Shown: positions 24,983-33,715, numbered from the stretch's first letter. The stretch: 64,000 nucleotides of DNA from Cystobacter fuscus DSM 2262 (GCF_000335475.2 NZ_ANAH02000024.1:62001-126000); one strand, 5' to 3'. The notes: a model not told the origin generated them from the letters alone. Numbers and translations: made by a program.

Positions 24983-26206
24983 TCACCCGGGCGCACTGCT
25001 CTGTTGCTTCAAGGGCAGGAGGATCGTGAACTGGGTACCGCGACCCGGCTCCGACTCGACCGAAATGGAGCCGTTGTGGTTCTCCACCACCTTGCGGCAG
25101 ATGGCGAGCCCGACCCCTATGCCGGGAGTATCCGGGTTCATCTTCCTGAGCACCTCGAACACATGGCCGCGGTGGAGGGAGTCAAAGCCAATCCCATTGT
25201 CCGTGAAGGTGATCCGCGCGAAGTCCGTGTAGTGATACTTGTCCTTCATGGACCGGAAGCTGTTGTGCTGGATGAGCTGGCACCCGATGTCGAGCCGGGC
25301 TTCCCCGCGGGGTTTGCGGAACTTCGCCGCGTTGTCGAGCAGGTGGAAGAAGAGCAGCATCAACTGACGCCGCCGGCCCTGGATGACGGGAAGGGGATCG
25401 CACCGCAACGCCAACGTGGGGGGCCCGCCCATCTCCAACACCCGATGCCGGGCACTGCCCAGGATCTCGAGCAGATCCACGTCCTCGATCGGCTCGTCGA
25501 GCACGTCCAGCGCCATGAACTGATGCAGCCCCATCACCAGCTGCTCCATCTTCACGCTGACGGTCTTGATGCGCTCGAGCGAATGCTGGCCCGTCACCGA
25601 CAGCCCCTCCCGATCCTCCCGGGTGAAGAGACAGGCGAACATGGCCAGCTGCCGGGCGGGCTGCCGCAGATCCTGCGCCAGGGCGGTGCTCACGCGCGTG
25701 AGTTCCTGGTTGCGCTGCTCCAGCTGGCTGATCTTCTGGTCGAGATCCCGGGCATGCACCTCCACGGCCTGCTGGGCCCGGTTCAGCGCATCGTTGCCCC
25801 GCAGCGCCTCTTCCGCCTTGCGCTTGGACTTGATCAGCTCGTCCTCGTACTTGCCGCGCTCGCGCACCGACATGAACGCGCAGTGATGGAGCACGCCGTC
25901 CTCATGATCCTTGCGGACGGCGTTGAGGAGCACGGGGATGGACTCGCCCCCCTTGGAGCGCAGTGGGATCTGGATCTCGTCCGCCCGGCCCTGCATGCGC
26001 AGCAGCGGGAAGACGTGGGTCTCGCAGAACATGCGGCCCGCGAGCGACAGGAGCTGGGTCATGGGACGGCCCAGCAGCTCGTCGCGGGTGTAACCCAGGA
26101 GGTCCAGCACCGTGTCGTTGACGGCCACGAGCGCGCCATCGCCGTTGTACGAGAAGAGGCCGCACGGCGCGCAGCGCAGCAGCTCCTCCATGGGGAAGGT
26201 GGGCAT
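24983..26206 (-). CDS. PAS sensor protein with histidine-kinase-like region lacking the phosphoacceptor His
   Basis: 407 residues from the ATG at 26206; a GTG at 26215 overlapping the upstream stop (GTGA) is a real alternative. A PAS domain (about 1-115: GLFSYNGDGALVAVNDTVLDLLGYTRDELLG) is followed by a coiled coil (115-170), a HisKA-like helical pair (170-240) and HATPase_c (about 255-400: N box LLDNAAKFR, G1 DNGIGF, G2 GIGVGLAI). Where the phytochrome-type H box should read SHDLxxP, this protein has AQDLRQP, with Gln178 replacing His. ATP-binding residues are intact. It is coupled to the RsbQ-type hydrolase, which in Bacillus activates the PAS protein RsbP. It likely receives the RsbQ-derived signal; its output is unknown. 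Confidence 0.85.
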   Translation of the reverse strand: MPTFPMEELLRCAPCGLFSYNGDGALVAVNDTVLDLLGYTRDELLGRPMTQLLSLAGRMFCETHVFPLLRMQGRADEIQIPLRSKGGESIPVLLNAVRKDHEDGVLHHCAFMSVRERGKYEDELIKSKRKAEEALRGNDALNRAQQAVEVHARDLDQKISQLEQRNQELTRVSTALAQDLRQPARQLAMFACLFTREDREGLSVTGQHSLERIKTVSVKMEQLVMGLHQFMALDVLDEPIEDVDLLEILGSARHRVLEMGGPPTLALRCDPLPVIQGRRRQLMLLFFHLLDNAAKFRKPRGEARLDIGCQLIQHNSFRSMKDKYHYTDFARITFTDNGIGFDSLHRGHVFEVLRKMNPDTPGIGVGLAICRKVVENHNGSISVESEPGRGTQFTILLPLKQQSSAPG

Positions 26207-26211
26207 GGGCT

Positions 26212-27018
26212 TCACGCCGAGCACAGGTACTCCTTGATGAGTCCAGAGGTCTCCTCCGGATCGCTCATGTGGGGGCAGTGTCCCGTCGCCCGCATGATGC
26301 GCAGGGTGCTCCGGGGCAGGTGGCGGTGGACGTATTGGCCCACCGAGACGGGCGCGAGCAGATCCTCCGAACACTGGAGGATGAGCGAGGGCACCGTCAG
26401 ATTGGGCAGATCCCGCCGGTTGTCCGCGAAGAACGTCACCTCCGCGAACCGCCGGGCGATGATGGGATCCGTGGAGCAGAAGCTCTCGTGGAGTTCCGAG
26501 GTGAGCTCCGGCCGGTCCGGGTTCCTCATGACGAGAGGCGCCAGGAGGCTCGCCCAGCCGATGTAATTCCTGTCCATCGTGTCCAGGAGTTCCTCGAGAT
26601 CCTTGCGCTCGAAGCCGCCCACATAGTCGGGGGGCTCGTTGACGTAGCGGGGCGAGGGACTCACGAGGACGAGGCGGTGGAAGCGCTGGGGCTCCTTGAC
26701 GGCGGCCAGCAGGGAGATCATGGCGCTGACCGAGTGCCCGACGAGGATGACGTCTTTCAGGTCGAGCGCCGCGCAGATGTCGAGGATGTCCTGCGCGTAG
26801 CCGTTCAGGTTGGAGTAGCGCTCGGGGTTGTAGGCCCGGAGGTCCGAGCGGCCCGAGCCGACGTAGTCGAACAGGACGAGCCGGTAGTCCTCGGCGAAGG
26901 ACGGGGCCACGAAGCGCCACATGTTCTGGTCGCAACCGAAGCCATGCGCGAACAACATCGTGCGCGACCCCTGGCCCATGAGCTTGACGTTGTTTCTAAC
27001 GAGAATGTTCGAGTTCAT
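26212..27018 (-). CDS. rsbQ: RsbQ-type alpha/beta hydrolase
   Basis: 268 residues, the same length class as Bacillus subtilis RsbQ (269). Near-identical stretches are AHGFGCDQNMWRF, LFDYVGSGRSDL, YNPERYSNLNGYAQD and DLKDVILVGHSVSAM. The catalytic triad Ser96, Asp219 and His247 falls at exactly the positions known for RsbQ. RsbQ hydrolyses an unidentified hydrophobic small molecule and activates its partner PAS protein in the energy-stress pathway. The next gene, joined with a gap of at most 5 bases, encodes a PAS protein, which matches that pairing. No PP2C phosphatase or sigma-B regulator is visible nearby. The start ATG at 27018 has only a weak ribosome site. Confidence 0.92.
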   Translation of the reverse strand: MNSNILVRNNVKLMGQGSRTMLFAHGFGCDQNMWRFVAPSFAEDYRLVLFDYVGSGRSDLRAYNPERYSNLNGYAQDILDICAALDLKDVILVGHSVSAMISLLAAVKEPQRFHRLVLVSPSPRYVNEPPDYVGGFERKDLEELLDTMDRNYIGWASLLAPLVMRNPDRPELTSELHESFCSTDPIIARRFAEVTFFADNRRDLPNLTVPSLILQCSEDLLAPVSVGQYVHRHLPRSTLRIMRATGHCPHMSDPEETSGLIKEYLCSA

Positions 27019-27548
27019 GTCGTTCGAGGCCCGGGGGAGCCCTCCCCTTCACGGGGAGAGAAGATGTTTGTGCTGCAATCCGGCCGCGTTGTGAACCGGA
27101 GGCGTGAAAAATTGTGCGATAGGGAGCACTCCTTCCACTGACTGGTCGACTTCTTCAACTCATTCACTTTTCTCAATTCCTGCCGGATTGCCCACCTGAC
27201 AGTCCGAGAGCCGCAGTTTCTGTCGTTTTCCGGAAAAATTTCAACCCAGGTCAACCTGGAATACCTCACCTACAGCGCGGCACTCACCCGCCGCTACCTG
27301 GGCCTCGTGCAGGGGCTCCAGCGCTTGATGGTCAGCCCGGGCCTGAGCGTGTCCGTCCTGTCCGGCTCTCGAGGCTTCTCGTCAAAGCCAGACAACACTC
27401 GGGCCGGAAACAGGAGTGCAGAGACAACCGCGCGGACCCAGCTGATGCACCGGAATGGCGGGTGCACTGGCATTGACTCGTGACGAACTGGCCGGGACCA
27501 CGAAGCGCGGCGTATCCTGGGCCTCCCCTGGAGGGAGGAGCTTCACTG
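27019..27548. other. 530-base region without an intact gene
   Basis: Bases 27060-27240 are distinctly richer in A and T than the surroundings and probably hold the promoter of the reverse rsbQ operon. From about 27250 to 27483 a forward frame is open and coding-like at first (EYLTYSAALTRRYLGLVQGLQRLM) but has no start or recognised family. It may be a gene remnant. An inverted repeat CTCCCC-TTCAC-GGGGAG lies near 27043. Confidence 0.4.
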
Positions 27549-28208
27549 ATGCGGCCCCGGGCCGTCTTTTTCGATCTCGATGACACCCTCATCGACCGTG
27601 CCGGAGCCTTCGCGCGCTACCTCGAGGATCTCCGCTCCCGCCACCCGGCCGCCTTCCCCCCGGAGCGCCGGGACACGGATGTGGCCACCCTGCACGCGCT
27701 CGATGCGAGGGGCCACACCGAACGGACCCTCTTCTTCCGCCAGGTCACCCTCGCCTTCCCGGGCCTGTCCCTCTCCGCGGAGGCGCTCGGGGAGGACTTC
27801 GCCCACCGGCTGCCCTCCTTCGTCCAACCCCAGCCGGGCATCCGCTCGCTCGTGGAGTGGGTGAAGGCCCGCTTCAAGGTGATCGTGGTGTCCAACGGCT
27901 CCTCGCGCATGCAGCGCGCCAAGCTCGCGCGCGCGGGACTCGAGGACGTGCTGCCCGATGTCTTCCTCTCCGGCGAGGTGGGCGCGAGCAAGCCGGACCC
28001 GCGCATCTTCACCGCGGCGCTCGCGCACGTCGGCTGCGCTCCAGCGGAGGCGCTCCACGTCGGGGATGACCCGGTGCGCGACATCGCCGGGGCGACCCTT
28101 GTGGGAATGGCCTCCTGCTGGGTTTCCGGCGGGCGCGACTGGCCCAGAGGGCTGCCTCCCCCCACCCTCACCGTGAGCCGTGTCGACGAGCTCCTCCAGG
28201 TGCTCTAG
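27549..28208 (+). CDS. HAD-superfamily hydrolase
   Basis: 219 residues. HAD motif I is FFDLDDTLID (nucleophile and acid Asp pair), motif II VVSNGSS, motif III Lys in GASKPDPRIF, and motif IV VGDDPVRDIAGA. The helical cap inserted after motif I is of the C1 type. The ATG at 27549 is preceded by GGAGGGAGGAG. It probably acts as a small-molecule phosphatase. Its stop overlaps the STM4013-family gene start (TAGTG), so it heads a tightly coupled operon with STM4013, STM4012 and STM4011 homologues and may supply or remove a phosphate in their pathway (inference). Confidence 0.88.
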   Translation: MRPRAVFFDLDDTLIDRAGAFARYLEDLRSRHPAAFPPERRDTDVATLHALDARGHTERTLFFRQVTLAFPGLSLSAEALGEDFAHRLPSFVQPQPGIRSLVEWVKARFKVIVVSNGSSRMQRAKLARAGLEDVLPDVFLSGEVGASKPDPRIFTAALAHVGCAPAEALHVGDDPVRDIAGATLVGMASCWVSGGRDWPRGLPPPTLTVSRVDELLQVL

Positions 28209-29020
28209 TGCGGGACATGAACGCCCTGGTCGGCACGCACGACCTGCTCTTCCTCACCCTCGACACCCTGCGCCTCGACGTGGCCGAGGAGACGCTCGCC
28301 CAGGGCAGGACGCCCCACCTCGCGGCCCTCCTCCCCGACGGACTCTGGGAGCGGCGGCACTCGCCCGCCAGCTTCACCTACGCCGCCCACCACGCCTTCT
28401 TCGCCGGCTTCCTCCCCACCCCCGCCGAGCCTGGCCGCCACTCCCGCCTCTTCGCCACCCGCTTCCAGGGCAGCGAGACCACCGACTCGGGCACCTGCGT
28501 CTTCGATGCGCCGGACATCGTCTCCGGCTTCGCCGGGCGCGGCTACCACACCGTCTGCATCGGCGGCGTGGGCTTCTTCAGCAAGCTCAACCCCCTGGGC
28601 AGCGTCCTCCCCGGCTTCTTCGCCGAGAGCCACTGGAGCCCCGAGCTGGGCGTGCGCGACCCCCGCTCCACCGAGAACCAGGTAAGCCTCGCCGTGCGGC
28701 TGCTCGACTCCCTGCCGCGCGAGCGCCGGGTGTTCCTCTTCCTCAACGTCTCCGCCCTGCACCAGCCCAACTGCTTCTACCTGCCGGGCGCCACCGGGGA
28801 CTCGCGCGACTCGCACGCGGCGGCGCTCGCCTACGTGGACAGCCAACTGCCCCCCCTCTTCGCCGCCCTGCGCCGCCGGGGGCCCTCCTTCTGCATCGTC
28901 TGCTCGGACCACGGCACGGCGTACGGGGAGGATGGCTACTCCGGTCACCGGATCGGCCACCCGGTGGTATGGACGGTGCCCTACGCGGAGTTTCCGCTGC
29001 CGGGAGAGCCCGAGTCATGA
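28208..29020 (+). CDS. STM4013 family hydrolase (alkaline-phosphatase/sulfatase superfamily)
   Basis: 270 residues. LFLTLDTLRLDVA near the N-terminus and CSDHGTAYGEDGYSGHRIGH near the C-terminus are the metal-binding segments of the sulfatase/alkaline phosphatase fold. The rest matches the Salmonella STM4013/SEN3800 family that always travels with two radical SAM proteins. The GTG at 28208 overlaps the HAD stop; an ATG at 28217 is equally plausible. Its stop overlaps the next ATG (ATGA). The reaction of the family has not been established to my knowledge. It is a predicted metal-dependent phospho- or sulfo-ester hydrolase in the same pathway. Confidence 0.85.
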   Translation: MRDMNALVGTHDLLFLTLDTLRLDVAEETLAQGRTPHLAALLPDGLWERRHSPASFTYAAHHAFFAGFLPTPAEPGRHSRLFATRFQGSETTDSGTCVFDAPDIVSGFAGRGYHTVCIGGVGFFSKLNPLGSVLPGFFAESHWSPELGVRDPRSTENQVSLAVRLLDSLPRERRVFLFLNVSALHQPNCFYLPGATGDSRDSHAAALAYVDSQLPPLFAALRRRGPSFCIVCSDHGTAYGEDGYSGHRIGHPVVWTVPYAEFPLPGEPES

Positions 29021-30333
29021 CGCGCCTGGAGACGATGCTCGGAGGATCGCCCTACGTGGCATACCTCTATGGCTATCCGCACAAGACGGCCTACCGGCCC
29101 CTCACGCCCGCCCCCTCCCTGGAGTCCGTCTGGGCCCGGGAGCGGCGCGAGGCCCTCTTCCTCTACCTGCACGTCCCCTTCTGCGAGATGCGCTGCGGCT
29201 TCTGCAACCTCTTCACCGCCGCCGGTCCCCGGGAGGACGTCGTCCAGGGCTACCTCCAGGCACTGGCCCGGGAGGCACGCCGGGTGAAGGAGGCGCTCGG
29301 GCCCACCACCTTCGCGCGCCTCGCCGTGGGCGGAGGCACCCCCACCCTGCTCGATGTGGCCGGGCTGCACACCGTCTTCGATCTCGCCGAGCAGGTCATG
29401 GGCGCCGACCCGCACCGCCTCCCCGTCTCCGTGGAGGTCTCTCCCGAGACGGTGGACGCCGCCAAGGTGGCCGCCCTGCGCTCGCGCGGCGTGGACCGGG
29501 TGAGCATCGGTGTGCAGAGCTTCCTCGAGTCCGAGGTCGCCTCGGTCAAGCGACCCCAGAAGACGGCCCAGGTGGAGTCCACGTTGGACCTGCTGCGCTC
29601 GGCGGGCTTCCCCACGCTCAACATCGATCTCATCTACGGCATGGAGGCCCAGACCGAGGAGACGTGGCTCGCCTCGCTGCGCGCCGCCCTGCGCTTCTCC
29701 CCCGAGGAGCTCTACCTCTACCCCCTCTATGTCCGGCCCCTCACCTTCCTCGGCAAGAAGGCGCGGGCCTGGGATGACCAGCGGCTCGCCCTCTACCGCG
29801 CCGGCCGCGACTTCCTGCGCTCCGAGGGCTACACCCAGGTGTCCATGCGCATGTTCCGCGCCCGCCACGCCCCCGCCGCGGACGGACCCGTGTACCGCTG
29901 CCAGGAGGATGGAATGGTGGGGCTCGGGTGCGGGGCGCGCTCGTACACCGAGCGCATGCACTACTCGTCCGAGTACGCCGTGGGCTCGCGCGAGGTGCGC
30001 TCCATCATCGCCGCGTACAGCGAGCGCACCGAGGACTCCTTCGGCGAGGTGGGCTATGGCTTCATCCTGGATGAGGCGGAACAGCGTCGGCGCCACATGA
30101 TCCTCTCCCTGCTCGCCGAGGGCGTGGAGTTCGCCGCCTACCGCCAGCGCTTCGGCACCGAGGCGCTCGCGGACTTCCCGGAGCTGGCCGAGCTGGAGAC
30201 CCATGGCCTCGCGCGGCGCACCCCGGAGGCGCTGCGCCTCACGGACGCGGGCGTGGAGCGCTCGGATCTCCTCGGCCCCTGGCTACACTCGGAACCGGTA
30301 CGCGCGTTGATGGAGGGGTACTCGTGGCGATGA
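29017..30333 (+). CDS. STM4012 family radical SAM protein (HemN/HemW-like)
   Basis: 438 residues. The radical SAM cluster motif CEMRCGFC gives Cys56, Cys60 and Cys63, followed by the SAM-binding VGGGTPTLL, then VSIGVQSF and NIDLIYGM, all characteristic of the coproporphyrinogen-dehydrogenase-like (HemN/HemW) subgroup. The extra N-terminal GGSPYVAYLYGYPHKTAYRPL segment is typical of STM4012 proteins. Coupled on both sides by ATGA overlaps. It would use a [4Fe-4S] cluster and SAM to generate a radical; the substrate is unknown. Presence of a second radical SAM enzyme suggests a multi-step modification. Confidence 0.9.
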   Translation: MTRLETMLGGSPYVAYLYGYPHKTAYRPLTPAPSLESVWARERREALFLYLHVPFCEMRCGFCNLFTAAGPREDVVQGYLQALAREARRVKEALGPTTFARLAVGGGTPTLLDVAGLHTVFDLAEQVMGADPHRLPVSVEVSPETVDAAKVAALRSRGVDRVSIGVQSFLESEVASVKRPQKTAQVESTLDLLRSAGFPTLNIDLIYGMEAQTEETWLASLRAALRFSPEELYLYPLYVRPLTFLGKKARAWDDQRLALYRAGRDFLRSEGYTQVSMRMFRARHAPAADGPVYRCQEDGMVGLGCGARSYTERMHYSSEYAVGSREVRSIIAAYSERTEDSFGEVGYGFILDEAEQRRRHMILSLLAEGVEFAAYRQRFGTEALADFPELAELETHGLARRTPEALRLTDAGVERSDLLGPWLHSEPVRALMEGYSWR

Positions 30334-31223
30334 AGCTCACCGTGCTCTACCGGGGTCCGCTGTCGAGCTGCAACTTCGGCTGCGAGTACTGCCCCTTCGG
30401 CAAGTGGAAGCAGGACGACGCGGAGCTGGCCGAGGATCGCGCGGGCGTCGAGCGCTTCGTCGGCTGGGTCGAGTCCCGCCCCTACCCCGTGTCGGTGTTC
30501 TTCACCCCGTGGGGCGAGGGCCTCATCCGCCCCTGGTACCAGGAGGCCCTGGTGCGCCTCACGAACCTGCCCCACGTCGAGCGGGCCGCCATCCAGACGA
30601 ACCTGTCCTGCACGCTGGAGTGGGTGGAGCGCTGCCAGCCGGAGAAGCTCGGCATCTGGGCCACCTTCCACCCCGAGTGGATGAAGCGGCGGCGCTTCGT
30701 GGCGCAGTGCGAGCGGTTGAGCGCCCTGGGCGTGCGCTACAGCGCGGGCATGGTGGGCTTCCGCCGCTTCGCCGAGGAGGCCGAGGCCCTGCGCCGCGAG
30801 CTGCCCTCCGACGTGTACCTGTGGATCAACGCCGTCAAGGACGGCAAGGAGGAGCGCTACACCCCCGAGGACGTGGAGCGCTTCTCCCGCGTCGATCCCC
30901 TCTTCCCCCTCAACAACACCCACCACCCAAGCCTCGGCAAGGCGTGCCGCACCGGGGAGAGTGTCATCTCCGTGGACGGGGCGGGCTCGGCGCGCCGGTG
31001 CCACTTCGTGCGCGAGTTCCTCGGCAACATCTACGAGCCCGGCTTCGAGCAGGCCCTCCGCCCGCGCCCCTGCGCCAAGGCGACATGCGGGTGCCACATC
31101 GGCTACGTGCACCTGGACTACCTGGAGATGGACCGGGTGTTCGGCTCGGGCATCCTCGAGCGCGTGCCGGTGGAGCCCCTCTGGCAAGCTCAGCGCAGCG
31201 CCTCGCGGATCTCCCACTCGTAG
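30330..31223 (+). CDS. STM4011 family radical SAM protein
   Basis: 297 residues. The cluster motif CNFGCEYC gives Cys14, Cys18 and Cys21. A C-terminal Cys-containing region (KACRTGESVISVDGAG, RRCHFVREF, RPCAKATCGC) resembles a SPASM/twitch-type auxiliary cluster domain. The ATG at 30330 overlaps the STM4012 stop; a GTG at 30324 is the alternative. The 3' end overlaps the convergent STM4014-family gene by 34 bases. The auxiliary Cys pattern is like that of peptide-modifying radical SAM enzymes, so a peptide or protein substrate is possible (inference). Confidence 0.9.
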   Translation: MKLTVLYRGPLSSCNFGCEYCPFGKWKQDDAELAEDRAGVERFVGWVESRPYPVSVFFTPWGEGLIRPWYQEALVRLTNLPHVERAAIQTNLSCTLEWVERCQPEKLGIWATFHPEWMKRRRFVAQCERLSALGVRYSAGMVGFRRFAEEAEALRRELPSDVYLWINAVKDGKEERYTPEDVERFSRVDPLFPLNNTHHPSLGKACRTGESVISVDGAGSARRCHFVREFLGNIYEPGFEQALRPRPCAKATCGCHIGYVHLDYLEMDRVFGSGILERVPVEPLWQAQRSASRISHS

Positions 31224-32314
31224 ACGGAGAGCCCGTCGCGCCGCAGGTTGGGCAGCAGGTCTCCGAAGGCGTTGGCCTCCAGGACCGCGTGGCCCTGGAA
31301 GTACGCCTCGTACATGAGATCGATGCCCACGTGCAGGCAGTCATGGGCCCGCGCCACCTGACGGCACGTCTCCATCGCCGCCTCCAGCTCACGCGGAGGC
31401 ACCGCCGCGAGGAAGGCGTCCATGTCACCGCGCTTGCCCCCCAGGTGCAGGTTGGTGATGGGGTGGCGGCTCTGGCGGATGACGGTGAAGGCCGGCTCGC
31501 CCCGCACCGCCAGCACCCGGCAGTCGAAGAACTCCCCGCGCAGCCGCGCCTTGGGCAGGGCCCGCTCCACCTGAGAGCCCTCGCGCAGGAGGAACTCCAG
31601 GGCCGCCTCCACCCGCCGGGGCTCCCGGAGGCGGCGCACCTTGAGCGAGTTGTACCAGCCGGTGTCCGTCTGCTCGAGGGTGGTGAACAGGGACTCGTCC
31701 GAGCGGCCCAGCCGGAAGATGCCCAGGCACGACGCCGAGGAGCCACACGAGAGCTTCACGAACGCCTCGCGCCAGCCCTCCTCCCGCATCCGCGTCCGCA
31801 GCGACTCCACGTCCGTGATGCCCTCGAACGATGGTGGCACCGGGATGCCCCGCGCCGCGTACTTGCGCGAGGTGAGGCGCTTGTCGAAGAGCTCCGCGAT
31901 GCTCGCGGGCGAGGAGAGCACCCGCCAGCGGGGGTGCTCGGCGAAGATGGCCTCCAACTGGCGCAGGGTCCGCAGGAAGCCCAGGTGGTACTGCCTCGGG
32001 CAGAGGATGCGCCCGTGGTCCTCGGGGAGGGCGTCGATCTGCTCGGGCGTGAGCACGGCGCACCCGAGCGCCCGCGCGTCCTCGTGGCCCCGCTTCAGCA
32101 GCGCCTTCTCCACCTCGAAGCTCTCACCGGCGGCGTCGATGCGCACGAGCCGCTCGGTGTCCGGCAGGTCCGCGAGCACGGCCGGATTTCTCAGCAGCTC
32201 CCGCCAGGGCACCACGTGCGCGGGAGGAAGGCCCCGGGCGGCCAGGGCCGCCTGGAAGAGCGTGACGCGCCGGTTCTCCGGATTGCCGATGAGCAGGAAC
32301 GGCGGCGCGCCCAC
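31190..32314 (-). CDS. STM4014 family protein (ATP-grasp fold)
   Basis: 374 residues. An N-terminal Rossmann-like part (PPFLLIGNPENRRVTLFQAAL) is followed by ATP-grasp segments: SRKYAARGIPVPPSF, EAFVKLSCGSSASCLGIF (nucleotide-binding strand), FFDCRVLAVRGEPAFTVIRQ and HVGIDLMYEAYFQGHAVLEANAFGD (metal-binding end). ATP-grasp enzymes ligate carboxylates to amines or thiols. The GTG at 32314 has GGGAG upstream and lies 12 bases after the WGR/LRR gene. It converges with STM4011 with overlapping ends, so the two halves of the STM401x set are on opposite strands here. Confidence 0.85.
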   Translation of the reverse strand: MGAPPFLLIGNPENRRVTLFQAALAARGLPPAHVVPWRELLRNPAVLADLPDTERLVRIDAAGESFEVEKALLKRGHEDARALGCAVLTPEQIDALPEDHGRILCPRQYHLGFLRTLRQLEAIFAEHPRWRVLSSPASIAELFDKRLTSRKYAARGIPVPPSFEGITDVESLRTRMREEGWREAFVKLSCGSSASCLGIFRLGRSDESLFTTLEQTDTGWYNSLKVRRLREPRRVEAALEFLLREGSQVERALPKARLRGEFFDCRVLAVRGEPAFTVIRQSRHPITNLHLGGKRGDMDAFLAAVPPRELEAAMETCRQVARAHDCLHVGIDLMYEAYFQGHAVLEANAFGDLLPNLRRDGLSVYEWEIREALR

Positions 32315-32326
32315 CCGGAACTCCCG

Positions 32327-33691
32327 CTACTCGCCCACCGCCACGTAGCGGTAGTCGTCGTCCTCGTCGTAGTCGTCACGCTGGTTGCCGTGCGCCACGT
32401 ACTCGCCCAGCTTCGCCACCTGCTTCTGGGCCTCGTCCGACAAGAGGTTCTCCGTCACGTCCAGGCGCTTGAGGTGCTTGAAGGCCGCCGCGTTCGCCAC
32501 CAGCGCCTCCGCGCCCTCCTTCGTCATCGTGCCCATCGACAAGTCCAGCGTCTCGAGCTGGGAGAGGATCTTCGCCCGCGGCAGCGCCTTGCACAGCTCG
32601 TTGGTGAACTCCGCGTTGCGCAGCCCCAGGTGCTTGAGCACCGGCACGCCCTTGCCCTCGAGCAGGGGCTGGATGTCGTCCACGCCGCCTCCCGCGCCGT
32701 AGTTCTCCGAGCCGAACCACACCTCCAGCCGCTCCAGCTTCGGCCAGTTCGCCTTCACGATGGACTTGACCGCCTCCAGCGGCAAACCGCCCGTCTCCAC
32801 GGTGAACTCACGCAGCTCCGGCAGGTTCACCTCGCCCAGCCCGAGTTCGCCTCCGCGTACCTTCAGCGAGCGCAGGCGGGGGAAGGCCTTGTACACCGGC
32901 GAGATGTCTTGCAGGTGCGTCCAGGAGATCTCCGTCTCGTCCGGATACTCGAAGTCGCCGATGAAGAGCGTCTCCAGCGTGGGGCACGTCGTCCCCGCCA
33001 GCGCCCCGATGGCATCGCTGTAGTCGTTCTCCTCGTAATCCGCCATGCCGAAGGTGAGCTCACGCAGGAAGCGGGCCGAGGGCAGCGCCATCAGGTGCTT
33101 CACCGCCTCGGCGGAATCGAACTCCGAGTCGAAGTCCCCCCGGGCCAGGCGGGCGCTCTGGATGAAGCCGAAGCGCCACCCCACTTCCACCTCGTTGTCC
33201 TCCTTGTCCGCCAACGCCCCCAGCAGGTACTTCTTGTACTTGCGCACCAGCGCCGACGCCTGACGCTTGAGCTTCGTGGCCTCCTCGCCCGACGCCTGAT
33301 GCGCCGCGCACTGCAGGGCGATCAACTCGCCGCGAGGGTCTCCCTGGCTCTGCAGCCAGTCGCCGTAGACGAGGTAGCCCTCCACGTTGTCCGGAGCCTT
33401 CTCGATGGCCGCCTCGAGTTCCGGATTGCGTTTGGCCAGGTTCGCCGAGTCGCCGCCCTCCTCGTCCTCCGCGGGCGCTTCCTGGCCCTCGGCCAGCTCG
33501 TAGCCCTTCTTCGTCTTCTCGGCGACGAGCTTGTCGTGCTCGCGCCTGGCCTCGATGGCGTTGGAGAAGCTCTGCGTCTTCTCCTGGCCCTTGGTGCCGA
33601 TCTTCCCCCAGCGCGTGGTGAAGCTGTTACCCGAGAGGGTGATCTCCCAGAACTTGCTGGAGCTGCCCTCCTTGAACTCGTAAAGCGGCAT
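32327..33691 (-). CDS. WGR-domain, leucine-rich-repeat protein (STM4015-like)
   Basis: 454 residues. A WGR domain (about 1-70; TTRWGKIGTKGQEKTQSF) is followed by a Lys/Glu-rich linker, a TIGR02996-like repeat-companion motif (LEAAIEKAPDNVEGYLVYGDWLQSQGDPRGELIALQ, about 105-140), leucine-rich repeats (about 200-425; for example LKHLGLRNAEFTNELCKALP, LETLDLSMGTMTKEGAEALV), and an acidic tail ending RYVAVGE. AAGGGGAAC precedes the ATG. It starts 24 bases after the vWA-like gene, so it may be the distal gene of the ternary operon as well as the STM4015 member of the radical SAM set. Likely a protein- or nucleic-acid-binding adaptor. STM4015 assignment is moderately certain. Confidence 0.8.
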   Translation of the reverse strand: MPLYEFKEGSSSKFWEITLSGNSFTTRWGKIGTKGQEKTQSFSNAIEARREHDKLVAEKTKKGYELAEGQEAPAEDEEGGDSANLAKRNPELEAAIEKAPDNVEGYLVYGDWLQSQGDPRGELIALQCAAHQASGEEATKLKRQASALVRKYKKYLLGALADKEDNEVEVGWRFGFIQSARLARGDFDSEFDSAEAVKHLMALPSARFLRELTFGMADYEENDYSDAIGALAGTTCPTLETLFIGDFEYPDETEISWTHLQDISPVYKAFPRLRSLKVRGGELGLGEVNLPELREFTVETGGLPLEAVKSIVKANWPKLERLEVWFGSENYGAGGGVDDIQPLLEGKGVPVLKHLGLRNAEFTNELCKALPRAKILSQLETLDLSMGTMTKEGAEALVANAAAFKHLKRLDVTENLLSDEAQKQVAKLGEYVAHGNQRDDYDEDDDYRYVAVGE

Positions 33692-33715
33692 GTGGTTCCC
33701 CTTGGCCCGGCGACG

